Source: Akkermansia muciniphila (lineage in GTDB: Bacteria; Verrucomicrobiota; Kiritimatiellia; RFP12; JAAYNR01). Taken from it: DNA of 64,000 nt. The notes below the pieces were generated by a model, which was not told the origin of the DNA, searched no databases, and worked only from the letters and a program-made list of their open reading frames with translations. Below, piece after piece: positions 1 to 7,860 of this stretch. Position numbers and translations under genes: made by a program. The stretch is taken from contig CAMBQN010000001.1 in assembly GCA_945870025.1 (NCBI GenBank), positions 62,001-126,000 on the forward strand, read 5' to 3'. Position 1 is the stretch's first letter. Each line of letters starts with the position of its first letter.

Positions 1-1
1 G

Positions 2-214
2 TGCCGCAAGCTGAATGTGCATGAGCGGCTGTCCGTGGCGGTCGTAGGCAGTGGTCTTTCGGCGAAGGGCGCGATCGCGGCGGGTCTGTTCGCTGCGGTT
101 TGCATGGACCCGCTGGCCCAGAATCAGGATTGCAGCGGCGTTGATGCGATGGTCGAGAACTTTGGCGACAGTCTGTCCAAAGAGGTGATGCGGATCCTGT
201 GGCAGAAGGCGTGA
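2..214 (+). CDS. C-terminal fragment of an unidentified protein
   Basis: The reading frame is open from the first bases of the window to a TGA at 212-214, giving about 70 residues of the C-terminus of a gene that starts upstream. The visible part contains a Gly/Ala-rich stretch (VAVVGSGLSAKGAIAAGLFA) and ends LSKEVMRILWQKA. I do not recognise the family. It ends 5 bases before the likely mazG start, so it is probably the upstream member of the same transcription unit. Confidence 0.5.
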   Translation, partial: CRKLNVHERLSVAVVGSGLSAKGAIAAGLFAAVCMDPLAQNQDCSGVDAMVENFGDSLSKEVMRILWQKA

Positions 215-219
215 GGGGG

Positions 220-1032
220 ATGGACAACGACGCACAGCAGCGGCTTCCCGGCGGCGGCATGGCCCGGCTCCAGGCGGTGATGGCGCGGCTGCGGGGCCCG
301 GCAGGCTGCCCGTGGGATCGCGAACAGACGCTGGAGACGCTCAAGCCGTGCCTGCTTGAAGAGGTCCATGAGCTGCTCGAAGCCATGGAGGAGGGGACTC
401 CTGGTCCGCACCTGGAAGAGTTGGGCGACGTGCTGCTGCAAGTCGTGTTCCAGAGCCACATTCGCGCCGAGCGGGGGGAGTTTGCGCTGGACGATGTGGC
501 TCACGCACTCTGCGACAAGCTGGTGCTGCGCCATCCGCATGTATTCGGCGATGTGACGGTGACCGGCAGCGCCGACGTGCTCAAGAACTGGGAAGCCATC
601 AAGAAAATTGAGAAAAGCGAACGCGTCTCGGTGCTGGACGGCGTGCCCCGTTCGCTGCCGGCGCTTCTCCGCGCGCAGCGGACGCAGGCCAAGGCGTCAC
701 GCGTCGGGTTCGACTGGCCCGATGCCGCAGGGCCGCTGGCCAAGATCGTCGAAGAGGCGGCCGAGTTGCGCCAGGCGGCCGATTCCGGCGCGCCGGTCGA
801 GGCGCTCCGGCATGAGGCGGGTGACCTGTTGTTTTCGGTGGTCAACCTGTGCCGCTTTTTGGATGTCGATGCCGAACAGGCCCTGCAGGTCTGCTCCGAC
901 CGCTTCAGCCGCCGCTTCCGTCGCGTTGAAGCGTGCGCCAAAGCCGATGGCGTGGAGATGAAGGACTGCCCCCTCGATCAGCTCGACCGCTACTGGGAAA
1001 CTGCCAAGCGGGAAGAATCCGAGGACGAATGA
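220..1032 (+). CDS. mazG: Nucleoside triphosphate pyrophosphohydrolase MazG
   Basis: MazG hydrolyses (d)NTPs to NMP and pyrophosphate and acts as a house-cleaning and stress enzyme. The 270-residue product has the two tandem MazG domains of the long form. The first carries the hallmark CPWD near residue 30 and a Mg-binding pattern (LLEEVHELLEAM, then LEELGDVL). The second repeats this as VEEAAELRQA and HEAGDLLFSVVN. I chose the ATG at 220 because a purine-rich GTGAGGGGG stretch lies just upstream; an in-frame ATG at 199 would overlap the preceding gene and lacks such a site. It overlaps the next gene by 4 bp (ATGA). Confidence 0.93.
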   Translation: MDNDAQQRLPGGGMARLQAVMARLRGPAGCPWDREQTLETLKPCLLEEVHELLEAMEEGTPGPHLEELGDVLLQVVFQSHIRAERGEFALDDVAHALCDKLVLRHPHVFGDVTVTGSADVLKNWEAIKKIEKSERVSVLDGVPRSLPALLRAQRTQAKASRVGFDWPDAAGPLAKIVEEAAELRQAADSGAPVEALRHEAGDLLFSVVNLCRFLDVDAEQALQVCSDRFSRRFRRVEACAKADGVEMKDCPLDQLDRYWETAKREESEDE

Positions 1033-1352
1033 AGAAAATACTGGACCGAGTGAAACGGGAGGTGGCCTACTATCGGGCACTATTCAGCCATCCCCGAACG
1101 CCTCGGCTTTCGCGATGGCTGCTGGGAGGGGCCTTGGCCTATCTCATGTCGCCTATCGACATCGTTCCCGATTTCATTCCGGTTCTGGGGCAACTGGACG
1201 ACCTGTTGATTGTTCCGATTTTGATTTATGCCGCTGTGGCCTTCATCCCCGCGAGTGTAAAGGCCGAATGTCGGGCGCGGACGGCGAGGCTCGCCGCCGA
1301 GGTTCACCCGCCGACGAGCAGCAGAACCACGGACAGCGCGATGCAGGAATAG
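1029..1352 (+). CDS. DUF1232 (YkvA-type) small membrane protein
   Basis: A 107-residue protein with the DUF1232 core: LLGGALAYLMSPIDIVPDFI, then a Gly-Gln-Leu-Asp-Asp turn and a second hydrophobic helix (LLIVPILIYAAVAFI). This matches the two-helix YkvA family, whose function is not established. The start ATG overlaps the mazG stop as ATGA, indicating translational coupling. Its 3' end overlaps the convergent AEC transporter gene by about 49 bp, so the last 16 codons are read on both strands. Confidence 0.85.
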   Translation: MKKILDRVKREVAYYRALFSHPRTPRLSRWLLGGALAYLMSPIDIVPDFIPVLGQLDDLLIVPILIYAAVAFIPASVKAECRARTARLAAEVHPPTSSRTTDSAMQE

Positions 1353-2269
1353 ACGGTGCTGATCGCCACCGTGCCGGCCGCTAGGACCGCATCGCCTTTC
1401 ATCGCCTGCGCCATGACAAAGGAGGCCACCGCCGTCGGACAGGCCAGATACACCAGGCAGACGAAGCGCGCCTCATGATTCAAACCTCCGAGCACCGCCA
1501 AACCCCATCCGATGAGGGGGCAGATGACCAATTTGAGAACGGTGGCCAGATGCGCGGGCCGCCACGCGGAGCGCATGCGATCACGCGTCAGGGATGCCCC
1601 TAGAGCAATCATCGCCCCCGGGCCCGAGAGCGATCCCAGCGAGTCGATCGTCCGGGCCAAACCCTTCGGAGGATGAAAGCCCACGGCCAAAGCCAGCGCG
1701 CCCGCCACGCAACTGACGATCAGCGGATTGGTCACGATCCCTCGCAAGATCTTGCGCCACGAGACACGGGCGATAGCCCCGTCCGTCCCCACCTGGCGCG
1801 GCGTCAACACCAGAACCGCCAGCACATTGTACAGAATCAGGCAGGGAACCAACGTCAAGGTGGCCAAGGAGACGATGGCCGCGGCATTCGGACGATCCGC
1901 AGTCGCGAACAGGATGACCGGCAGTCCGACATAGGCATTGTTGCTCCGAAACACCGATTGGCAGAAGGATCCCCGCGACGCCGGACCGATGCCCATCCAG
2001 CCGGCACCGAACCACGCGATGGTGGCAATCACGAGCGTCGCCACCATCATCACCATGGCGGCGTTCACGCAATCCTTCTGAAACGCGCTTCCTGAAATCG
2101 TGCCGAACAGCAGGCAGGGCAGGGCCACCCAGAAGATGAGATTGTTGAGCGTCACCGCAAAGGCGTCCGAAAGAAATCCCGAGGCTCGCAACGCGGCTCC
2201 CAGTGCCACCACCAGAAAGAGGGGCGTCAGCGTGTCGGATACAAAGGAGAGGGCGGACCAGTCGGGCAT
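1304..2269 (-). CDS. AEC-family (auxin efflux carrier-like) transporter
   Basis: A 321-residue protein that is almost entirely hydrophobic, with about ten predicted transmembrane segments. The pattern (TPLFLVVALGAALR, then a Phe-Leu-Ser segment, and an N-terminal ALPCLLFGTIS) is that of the AEC/membrane transport protein family. Bacterial members export or import organic acids such as malate, but the substrate cannot be inferred here. It is a single gene on the minus strand, convergent with DUF1232 and divergent from tRNA-Val. Confidence 0.85.
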   Translation of the reverse strand: MPDWSALSFVSDTLTPLFLVVALGAALRASGFLSDAFAVTLNNLIFWVALPCLLFGTISGSAFQKDCVNAAMVMMVATLVIATIAWFGAGWMGIGPASRGSFCQSVFRSNNAYVGLPVILFATADRPNAAAIVSLATLTLVPCLILYNVLAVLVLTPRQVGTDGAIARVSWRKILRGIVTNPLIVSCVAGALALAVGFHPPKGLARTIDSLGSLSGPGAMIALGASLTRDRMRSAWRPAHLATVLKLVICPLIGWGLAVLGGLNHEARFVCLVYLACPTAVASFVMAQAMKGDAVLAAGTVAISTVYSCIALSVVLLLVGG

Positions 2270-2333
2270 GTCAGTAGCGTATCATCAAACCCCAGCCGCT
2301 GTAAATAGGGGCAGAATGGAAGCAGCGGCGCGC

Positions 2334-2363
2334 TTGACAGGATGTGTCTGCGCGTGTTATAAA
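2334..2363 (+). promoter_or_regulatory. Promoter of tRNA-Val
   Basis: A perfect -35 TTGACA (2334-2339) and a -10 TATAAA (2358-2363), with an 18-bp spacer, lie about 30 bp upstream of the mature tRNA 5' end. Taking TTATAA as the -10 gives a 17-bp spacer. The downstream AsmA-like gene has no promoter of its own between the tRNA and its start, so it may be co-transcribed. Confidence 0.7.
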
Positions 2364-2393
2364 TCGCGCCGTTCACACGTTTGTGTGCGGTGG

Positions 2394-2470
2394 GGGCGCT
2401 TAGCTCAGTTGGTTAGAGCGCTACCTTCACACGGTAGAAGTCACAGGTTCGAGTCCTGTAGCGCCCACCA
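2394..2470 (+). tRNA. tRNA-Val (anticodon CAC)
   Basis: A 77-nt cloverleaf with a 7-bp acceptor stem (GGGCGCT / AGCGCCC), D arm GCTC..GAGC, anticodon stem CTACC/GGTAG around loop TTCACAC, T arm ACAGG-TTCGAGT-CCTGT, and an encoded ACCA end. The anticodon CAC reads GTG valine codons. Confidence 0.96.
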
Positions 2471-2490
2471 AGTTTGCTTTCGAGATACCG

Positions 2491-4413
2491 TTGATCAAAG
2501 TCGTTACATTTCTCGCCCGATTGGTCCGAAACGCCATCTTGTTCGCGGTTTGCGTGTGTGTGGTGTTGTTCATTGTGCTTTCGGTCGCCGAGATACCCCT
2601 TCACGCGCGAATCATCGACGCCATCACGGCACGACTGTCCACCGATTTTATGTCCGTCCATATTGATCGCGCGACGGTGAGCCTGCGTCAGGGGCTTGTC
2701 CTGAACACCGCTCAAGTCCGTTTCAATCTGGAAACCAATGACCTCTTCGTGCAGGCGCAGGAGGTGCGATGTGATCTTTCTATCCGGCCCGGGCGACCGT
2801 GGGTCGAATGGCTGGACGGTGTTCGCCTCGTCCGCCCCGAGGCGGTCTTCCTGCCTGCGGCCATGCCTCGCGGCGCGGGCACTCCGGCCCCGGTCCGGGG
2901 GCTTCAGCAGATGCGCCTCTCGCGTGTGCTGGTCGAGTTGGAGAATCCCGTTTTCTGCGGCATTGCGCCGGCGCGTGTCACGGCCGATCTCTCGCTGAAT
3001 GCAGCCACGTTGGGCTTGGATAACCTTCGTGCCGAGTGGCGTTCGTCCGAGACCGAGTCGATCACCGGATCTGTCCGGATGGATATCCAGACCGGACGGT
3101 TTGAAATAAAGGCCAGCGGCAGCCTCTGCCCCACGACGATACGTCCGATCCTGGTGCTGGTCCGGTGCCGTTCCGGAATCCACTATTGCGATCGTATCAC
3201 CAGTCCCGAAGTTCCCCTGTCCGTTTCGTGCGATCTGCTCCTGACGCCCGACGTTCAAAACCTGCGTTTTGACATTCAGTCTCAAGCCCTCTCGTGGAAC
3301 AACATTGCGCTGACCCGCGTTGCCTGCGGGATTGTTGCCGTCAATCCCGGAACGCCGAATGAGTGGCGCGTGACGCTCGCGCCTTTGCAGGTGGCCTCGA
3401 CCAACGGTTCGGCGCGCGCCACCCTTGTTTACGAAGATGCAACCGGCCTGCTCCAGGTGGATGCGCAGTCTCAGATGCCGACAGGGGAACTGTTCCGTAT
3501 CATCGAGTTGTTTCAGAACGGCATTCTGGATCGTGTGATCGTGGGCGGCGTCCCGCATCTGACGGTCTCTGGAACGATTGACGCCGACTCGAAACGCCTG
3601 CTGCCCTATGACTTAAAGGGGACGATCCGCGCGCCCAGCCTCTCCCTGTATGGTATACCGATGGCCCAGACAACCTGCGACTTTACGGTGCGCAACCAGT
3701 ATAACGTGGCCTTCAACAATCTCCATGCCAAGCTGGCAAACGGTGGCGATCTCAGCGGGCGCTTCTCATTCGATCTCACCGCTGACACGCCGGAGATGCC
3801 CTATCGCGCCGAACTGGCCATTGTCGACGCGACGTTGCGCGATCTGCTCCGGCCGCTCACCACCACCAACCTGTGGGAGGGAGGGGTGTCGGGTGCGGTG
3901 ACGTTGTCCGGCACGCTGGCCACCAATCAGTTGGAATCGCTCGCGGGCAACGGGTCTTTCGCCTTGGCGGGCGCCGTGTTGTCGCGCGTACCGTTGTTTG
4001 CCGGCTTGACCGAATATATGGTCCGCAATATCCCGGGCGTCGATCTGCTCGTCAGCCAGTCCGACGCCTCGTTGACTTTTCAGGCGGGGGCCGGTGAGGT
4101 TCGTTCCAGCGACCTGCTGGTCGAAGGCGACATCTTCAGCATGTTGGGAAAGGGATCCTATAATTTTCTCCAGGATGATTTGAATGTGACGGTGCGCGCG
4201 AACATTTTTCGCAAAGACTCCATCGCGGGCCGGGTGACCCGGATCATCTCTCTTCCCTTTAGCCGGCTCTTGCTCGAGTTTCATGTCGCCGGTTCGGCGA
4301 GCCAGCCGCGCTGGAACTACCGGGGCATCATTCAGCGCATCGTCGGCACGGTGACGGGTCCGGAGGCTGACCAAGACAAAGTGGAAACTCCTAGAGAAAC
4401 CGTCGATCCATGA
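2491..4413 (+). CDS. AsmA-like envelope protein
   Basis: A 640-residue protein with an N-terminal membrane anchor (AILFAVCVCVVLFIVLSV, residues about 15-32) followed by a long beta-rich periplasmic region. The C-terminal third has the AsmA-like pattern (GGVSGAVTLSGTL, GNGSFALAGAVLSRVPLFAGL, a GSYNFLQDDLNV strand). AsmA/YhdP-type proteins form elongated grooves implicated in lipid transport to or homeostasis of the outer membrane. The start is a TTG at 2491, 20 bp after the tRNA. It is kept because the anchor follows directly and no ATG occurs until after residue 50. The stop overlaps miaB by 4 bp. Confidence 0.75.
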   Translation: MIKVVTFLARLVRNAILFAVCVCVVLFIVLSVAEIPLHARIIDAITARLSTDFMSVHIDRATVSLRQGLVLNTAQVRFNLETNDLFVQAQEVRCDLSIRPGRPWVEWLDGVRLVRPEAVFLPAAMPRGAGTPAPVRGLQQMRLSRVLVELENPVFCGIAPARVTADLSLNAATLGLDNLRAEWRSSETESITGSVRMDIQTGRFEIKASGSLCPTTIRPILVLVRCRSGIHYCDRITSPEVPLSVSCDLLLTPDVQNLRFDIQSQALSWNNIALTRVACGIVAVNPGTPNEWRVTLAPLQVASTNGSARATLVYEDATGLLQVDAQSQMPTGELFRIIELFQNGILDRVIVGGVPHLTVSGTIDADSKRLLPYDLKGTIRAPSLSLYGIPMAQTTCDFTVRNQYNVAFNNLHAKLANGGDLSGRFSFDLTADTPEMPYRAELAIVDATLRDLLRPLTTTNLWEGGVSGAVTLSGTLATNQLESLAGNGSFALAGAVLSRVPLFAGLTEYMVRNIPGVDLLVSQSDASLTFQAGAGEVRSSDLLVEGDIFSMLGKGSYNFLQDDLNVTVRANIFRKDSIAGRVTRIISLPFSRLLLEFHVAGSASQPRWNYRGIIQRIVGTVTGPEADQDKVETPRETVDP

Positions 4414-5774
4414 AGTTTCTGCTTCACACCTATGGATGCCAGATGAATGTCCGCGATGCCGAAACGGTCGCCGCCCTGCTGGAGGCGGTCGGCCACGTTC
4501 AGGTCGGCAGTGAGGCGGAGGCCGACGCCATCATTATCAACACCTGCAGTGTCCGAGGCAAGGCGGAGGACAAGGCGCTGGGCAAGGCGAGGCTGTTGTG
4601 CTTCGAAAAGCGCAATCGCCAGCTGATCGTCGGCATCATGGGCTGCATGGCGCAGCGCCTGGGCGAGTCGATCTTCGATTCGGTTCGGGGCTTGGATTTC
4701 ATTGTTGGCTCTCGGCGACATGGCTCGGTGCCGCAACTGCTCGCGCGGGTGGCTGCGGGCGAAACGCAGATTGCCGATCTGGGCGAAGCGGGGGAGGTGA
4801 CCGCTATTCCCCATGTCCATCTGGACGGCACGCATGCGGCGTTTGTTACGATCCTCCTCGGCTGCAACCGGCGCTGCGCCTACTGCATCGTGCCCGACGT
4901 CCGCGGCCCCGAATACAGCCGTCCGGCCGCCGAGATCATTGCGGAGGTCCGTCAGCTCGCCGCACGCGGCGTCCGAGAAGTCACCCTGCTCGGCCAGTCG
5001 GTGATGAACTATGGCCGTGCCAACGCGGTCGGAATCGACGTCTCCGCGCCGTCGGCCTTCTCCGAGCCCCTGCCGCGCCTGCTCGAGGCTGTGGCGGCCG
5101 TCCCGGGAATCCTCCGCATCCGTTTTACCTCCGGCCACCCTTCCGGCTGCACCGATGAGCTGGTGCGGGCGGTGCGCGACATTCCGCAGATCTGTGCCCA
5201 TCTCCATCTTCCCGTGCAGTCGGGGTCCGATCGCATCCTGGCGCTCATGCGGCGCGGCTATGGCCGTGCGGACTATCTGGACGCCATAGCCCGCCTGCGT
5301 GTGGCCCGCCCCGGCTTCGCGATCACATCCGACGTCATCATCGGATTTCCCGGCGAGACGACCGAGGACTTCGAGGCGACGCGATCGTTGATGGAAGAGG
5401 CGGCATTCGAGAACACCTTCATTTTCAAGTATTCCCCCCGCCCGGGCACGCCAGCCGCCGACCTGCCCGAGACGGTCGACGCCGAAGAAAAGATGCGCCG
5501 AAACCAAATCCTCCTCATCGACCAGGACCGGTGTGGCCAGGCGATCAATGAAGCCCGAATTGGCCAGACGGTCGAGGTGTTGGCCGACGGCCCCAGCCTG
5601 CGCAACGCCTCGCGCTGGGCCGGTCGCACCTCCGGCAACATGATCGTGATCTTCGAGAACCGCGCCGATGCCCGGGTCGCCCCTGGCGACCTCGTCTCCG
5701 TGACCATCACCCGCGCCAAGCCCCAGACGCTTTATGGGGAACTGAAAACCCCATCAGGACTCACCCCGTGCTAA
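4410..5774 (+). CDS. miaB: tRNA-2-methylthio-N6-dimethylallyladenosine synthase MiaB
   Basis: A radical-SAM methylthiotransferase that converts i6A37 of tRNAs to ms2i6A. The 454-residue product shows the N-terminal UPF0004 domain with its cluster cysteines (YGCQMN, NTCSVR, GCMAQR), the radical-SAM motif CNRRCAYC (near residue 155), and a C-terminal TRAM-like region (GQTVEVLADGPS). The start overlaps the AsmA-like gene as ATGA. At the 3' end it overlaps the GTG start of the kinase gene, so the three are probably one operon. Confidence 0.93.
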   Translation: MKFLLHTYGCQMNVRDAETVAALLEAVGHVQVGSEAEADAIIINTCSVRGKAEDKALGKARLLCFEKRNRQLIVGIMGCMAQRLGESIFDSVRGLDFIVGSRRHGSVPQLLARVAAGETQIADLGEAGEVTAIPHVHLDGTHAAFVTILLGCNRRCAYCIVPDVRGPEYSRPAAEIIAEVRQLAARGVREVTLLGQSVMNYGRANAVGIDVSAPSAFSEPLPRLLEAVAAVPGILRIRFTSGHPSGCTDELVRAVRDIPQICAHLHLPVQSGSDRILALMRRGYGRADYLDAIARLRVARPGFAITSDVIIGFPGETTEDFEATRSLMEEAAFENTFIFKYSPRPGTPAADLPETVDAEEKMRRNQILLIDQDRCGQAINEARIGQTVEVLADGPSLRNASRWAGRTSGNMIVIFENRADARVAPGDLVSVTITRAKPQTLYGELKTPSGLTPC

Positions 5775-7768
5775 ACGCCCCCAAACATCCCGGCTCCCTG
5801 CGCCTGGTCAAACGCGAACCTGTTGCGCCGGCCGTTGCCGCGCCGACCGTTCTTGGCCCTGAGTTCGGCATTCGATTCGAATGCGTGGCCGAGCGAACAT
5901 GCCCGCATTGCAAGACCGTCATTTCCCTGACGGGCGTCCAGCCCCTCGCATATGCGAGCTGTCCAAGCTGCGGCTGCAAAGCCTTTGTGCCGGGGCGGGT
6001 GGGCTGCTTTCTGCTGCATGGCCGCATCGGTGAAGGCGAAATGGGGACCGTCTACCGAGCGACAGATGAGTCGTTGCAGCGCGAAGTGGCGATCAAATTG
6101 GTTCGCGACTGTCACGCCAATGACCCGGAATCCCGGGAACGCCTGCGTCAGGAAGCGTGTGCGGCCGGAAAATTGAATCATCCCCGTGTGGCCCAGGTGT
6201 ATGCGCTCAATTTTTTAGACGAGCAGCCTTACCTCGTGATGGAACTCGTATCCGGAGAGGATTTCGAAGCGAAGTTGAAGCGTGAGGGACACATCGACGA
6301 ACGTGAGGTGTTGCGCATGGCATTGGATGTGGCCGAAGGGCTGTCGGCCCTGAATCGCGAGGGCTTGACGCACGGCGACATCAAACCGGGAAATGTCGTG
6401 CTGGATCGGGACAACAATGCCAAACTGGTAGATTTCGGGCTTTCCGGCATGACGCGGCGAGACAACCAGGGCCGACTCCTGGGCACACCGCATTATATCG
6501 CCCCCGAACTGCTTCGCGGTTCCCCGGACTCCCATCTCAGCGACCTCTACAGCCTCGGTGCGATGCTCTACCATCTGCTCGCCGGGCGCACCCCGTTTGA
6601 AGGGGATACCGCAGCCGACGTCGTCAAAGCGCGGCTGATGCGTAAGCCCACGTCTCTCGAAACGGTTGCCAGGCACGTATCGTCTGCGACGCGGGAGTTG
6701 GTGATGCAGTTGATCTGCTTCAATCCAGAGGATCGCCCCGTCAACAGTGATGCCGTCGCCGTTGAGATCCACAGGATTTTGGCTCTGCTGAACGCACGCA
6801 CCACGAAAAACATCAGCGATCCAGGCGGTGGGAAACGGCTACTCGCGCGCGTCAGATTCCCTTCGTGGCGTCGACCATCGGGGCCTCAGGTACGGCGCAT
6901 ACTCGTCGTTGCCGGCATCATCGGCGTTTTTGCCACGGCCATAATCCAGTTCATCGGCACAGGCGGAGAATCCATCCGACACGCTTGGAAAGGGCTCAGC
7001 AAGACGGTCGTCACGTTCCTTAAATCCGCGACATTCGACGGTCTTCTCGATCCCGCCGGTACGACGAAAGACGGTCTTCTCGATCCCGCCGGTACGATGA
7101 AAGCGGTTGCAGACCCCGTGAACGTCATGCATCTGCCGATGGGAACAACCCCTGGAGATCGCGTGACACGACTCGAGGAGTTCTTGACCACGGAGCGAAA
7201 GCCCGTTTGGAACAACAGGGTTCTGGGCGACCAATCCCAACGCGGGGGCATTGTCCAAATGGGAGGGGACGTGATCATTCAGGGGACGGGAACGGACATG
7301 TGGAAGGGCTACGACCGCTGCATGTTCGTCTGGACGGGCGCCTCCGGAAATTATGCCCTTTCTGCTCAATTTGTCTCCATCGCCCGGGACAACACGTTCG
7401 ACGTCACCTGCCTGTTGGTTAAGGGTGACAATCCGGCCAAGGGACCGGGCCTGTGTTTCGGATTTTTGGGCACGGGCGAACTGTTTCTCCAAATCCGGAA
7501 TGGTGACAATACTGCCGCGATCATCAGACGTTCCGCTTCGCCGATCCAACTCCCCTGTCATCTCAAGATCGAAAGACGAGATCAGGAGTTCGATGCGTGG
7601 GTCTCGGCCAACGGTACAACCTGGAACCTGTTCGCCACGTGTGAACTCAATCTGTCAGCCGACAATTTGATCGGGTTCACCGTCTCCTCACAAATTCCGG
7701 GCACACTCGCCACGGCTCGCCTGGCCAACATACACCAGTACATTTTCACCCCGCCCTCGCCCGAATGA
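5768..7768 (+). CDS. Ser/Thr protein kinase with zinc ribbon, TM segment and C-terminal sensor region
   Basis: A 666-residue Hanks-type kinase. A CxxC-CxxC zinc ribbon (Cys45/48/65/68) precedes the kinase domain. The domain has a Gly-rich loop GRIGEGEMGTVY (about 85-96), the VAIK lysine (about 110), HGDIKPGN (about 202) and DFGLSG (about 222). The catalytic loop is HGD rather than HRD. A single membrane segment (about 380-397) separates it from a roughly 270-residue extracytoplasmic part, whose end looks like a LamG/jelly-roll-like beta domain. A duplicated 33-bp segment encodes DGLLDPAGT(T/M)K twice just after the membrane segment. The GTG start overlaps the miaB stop. Substrates are unknown. 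Confidence 0.85.
   Translation: MLNAPKHPGSLRLVKREPVAPAVAAPTVLGPEFGIRFECVAERTCPHCKTVISLTGVQPLAYASCPSCGCKAFVPGRVGCFLLHGRIGEGEMGTVYRATDESLQREVAIKLVRDCHANDPESRERLRQEACAAGKLNHPRVAQVYALNFLDEQPYLVMELVSGEDFEAKLKREGHIDEREVLRMALDVAEGLSALNREGLTHGDIKPGNVVLDRDNNAKLVDFGLSGMTRRDNQGRLLGTPHYIAPELLRGSPDSHLSDLYSLGAMLYHLLAGRTPFEGDTAADVVKARLMRKPTSLETVARHVSSATRELVMQLICFNPEDRPVNSDAVAVEIHRILALLNARTTKNISDPGGGKRLLARVRFPSWRRPSGPQVRRILVVAGIIGVFATAIIQFIGTGGESIRHAWKGLSKTVVTFLKSATFDGLLDPAGTTKDGLLDPAGTMKAVADPVNVMHLPMGTTPGDRVTRLEEFLTTERKPVWNNRVLGDQSQRGGIVQMGGDVIIQGTGTDMWKGYDRCMFVWTGASGNYALSAQFVSIARDNTFDVTCLLVKGDNPAKGPGLCFGFLGTGELFLQIRNGDNTAAIIRRSASPIQLPCHLKIERRDQEFDAWVSANGTTWNLFATCELNLSADNLIGFTVSSQIPGTLATARLANIHQYIFTPPSPE
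7037..7102 (+). repeat. 33-bp tandem duplication inside the kinase gene
   Basis: Two adjacent 33-bp units (7037-7069 and 7070-7102) differ at one base. Being a multiple of 3, they duplicate 11 residues in the juxtamembrane linker without breaking the frame. Confidence 0.9.
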
Positions 7769-7860
7769 TCCTCAAAAGGGCCGTTATCAGTGATCGGTGA
7801 TCAGGTGTCCGTTGGATGTCCATGACACGTGCATAACCACGGGCATCACCATAACCCCCG

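Noticed and set aside
2413-3558. A long minus-strand frame opposite the AsmA-like gene and reaching into the tRNA
   Set aside because: No ribosome-binding site or recognisable motifs, and it crosses the tRNA-Val gene. The plus-strand frame has a membrane anchor and AsmA features.
4332-5507. A 391-codon minus-strand frame opposite miaB
   Set aside because: Antisense shadow of miaB, which has all radical-SAM motifs.
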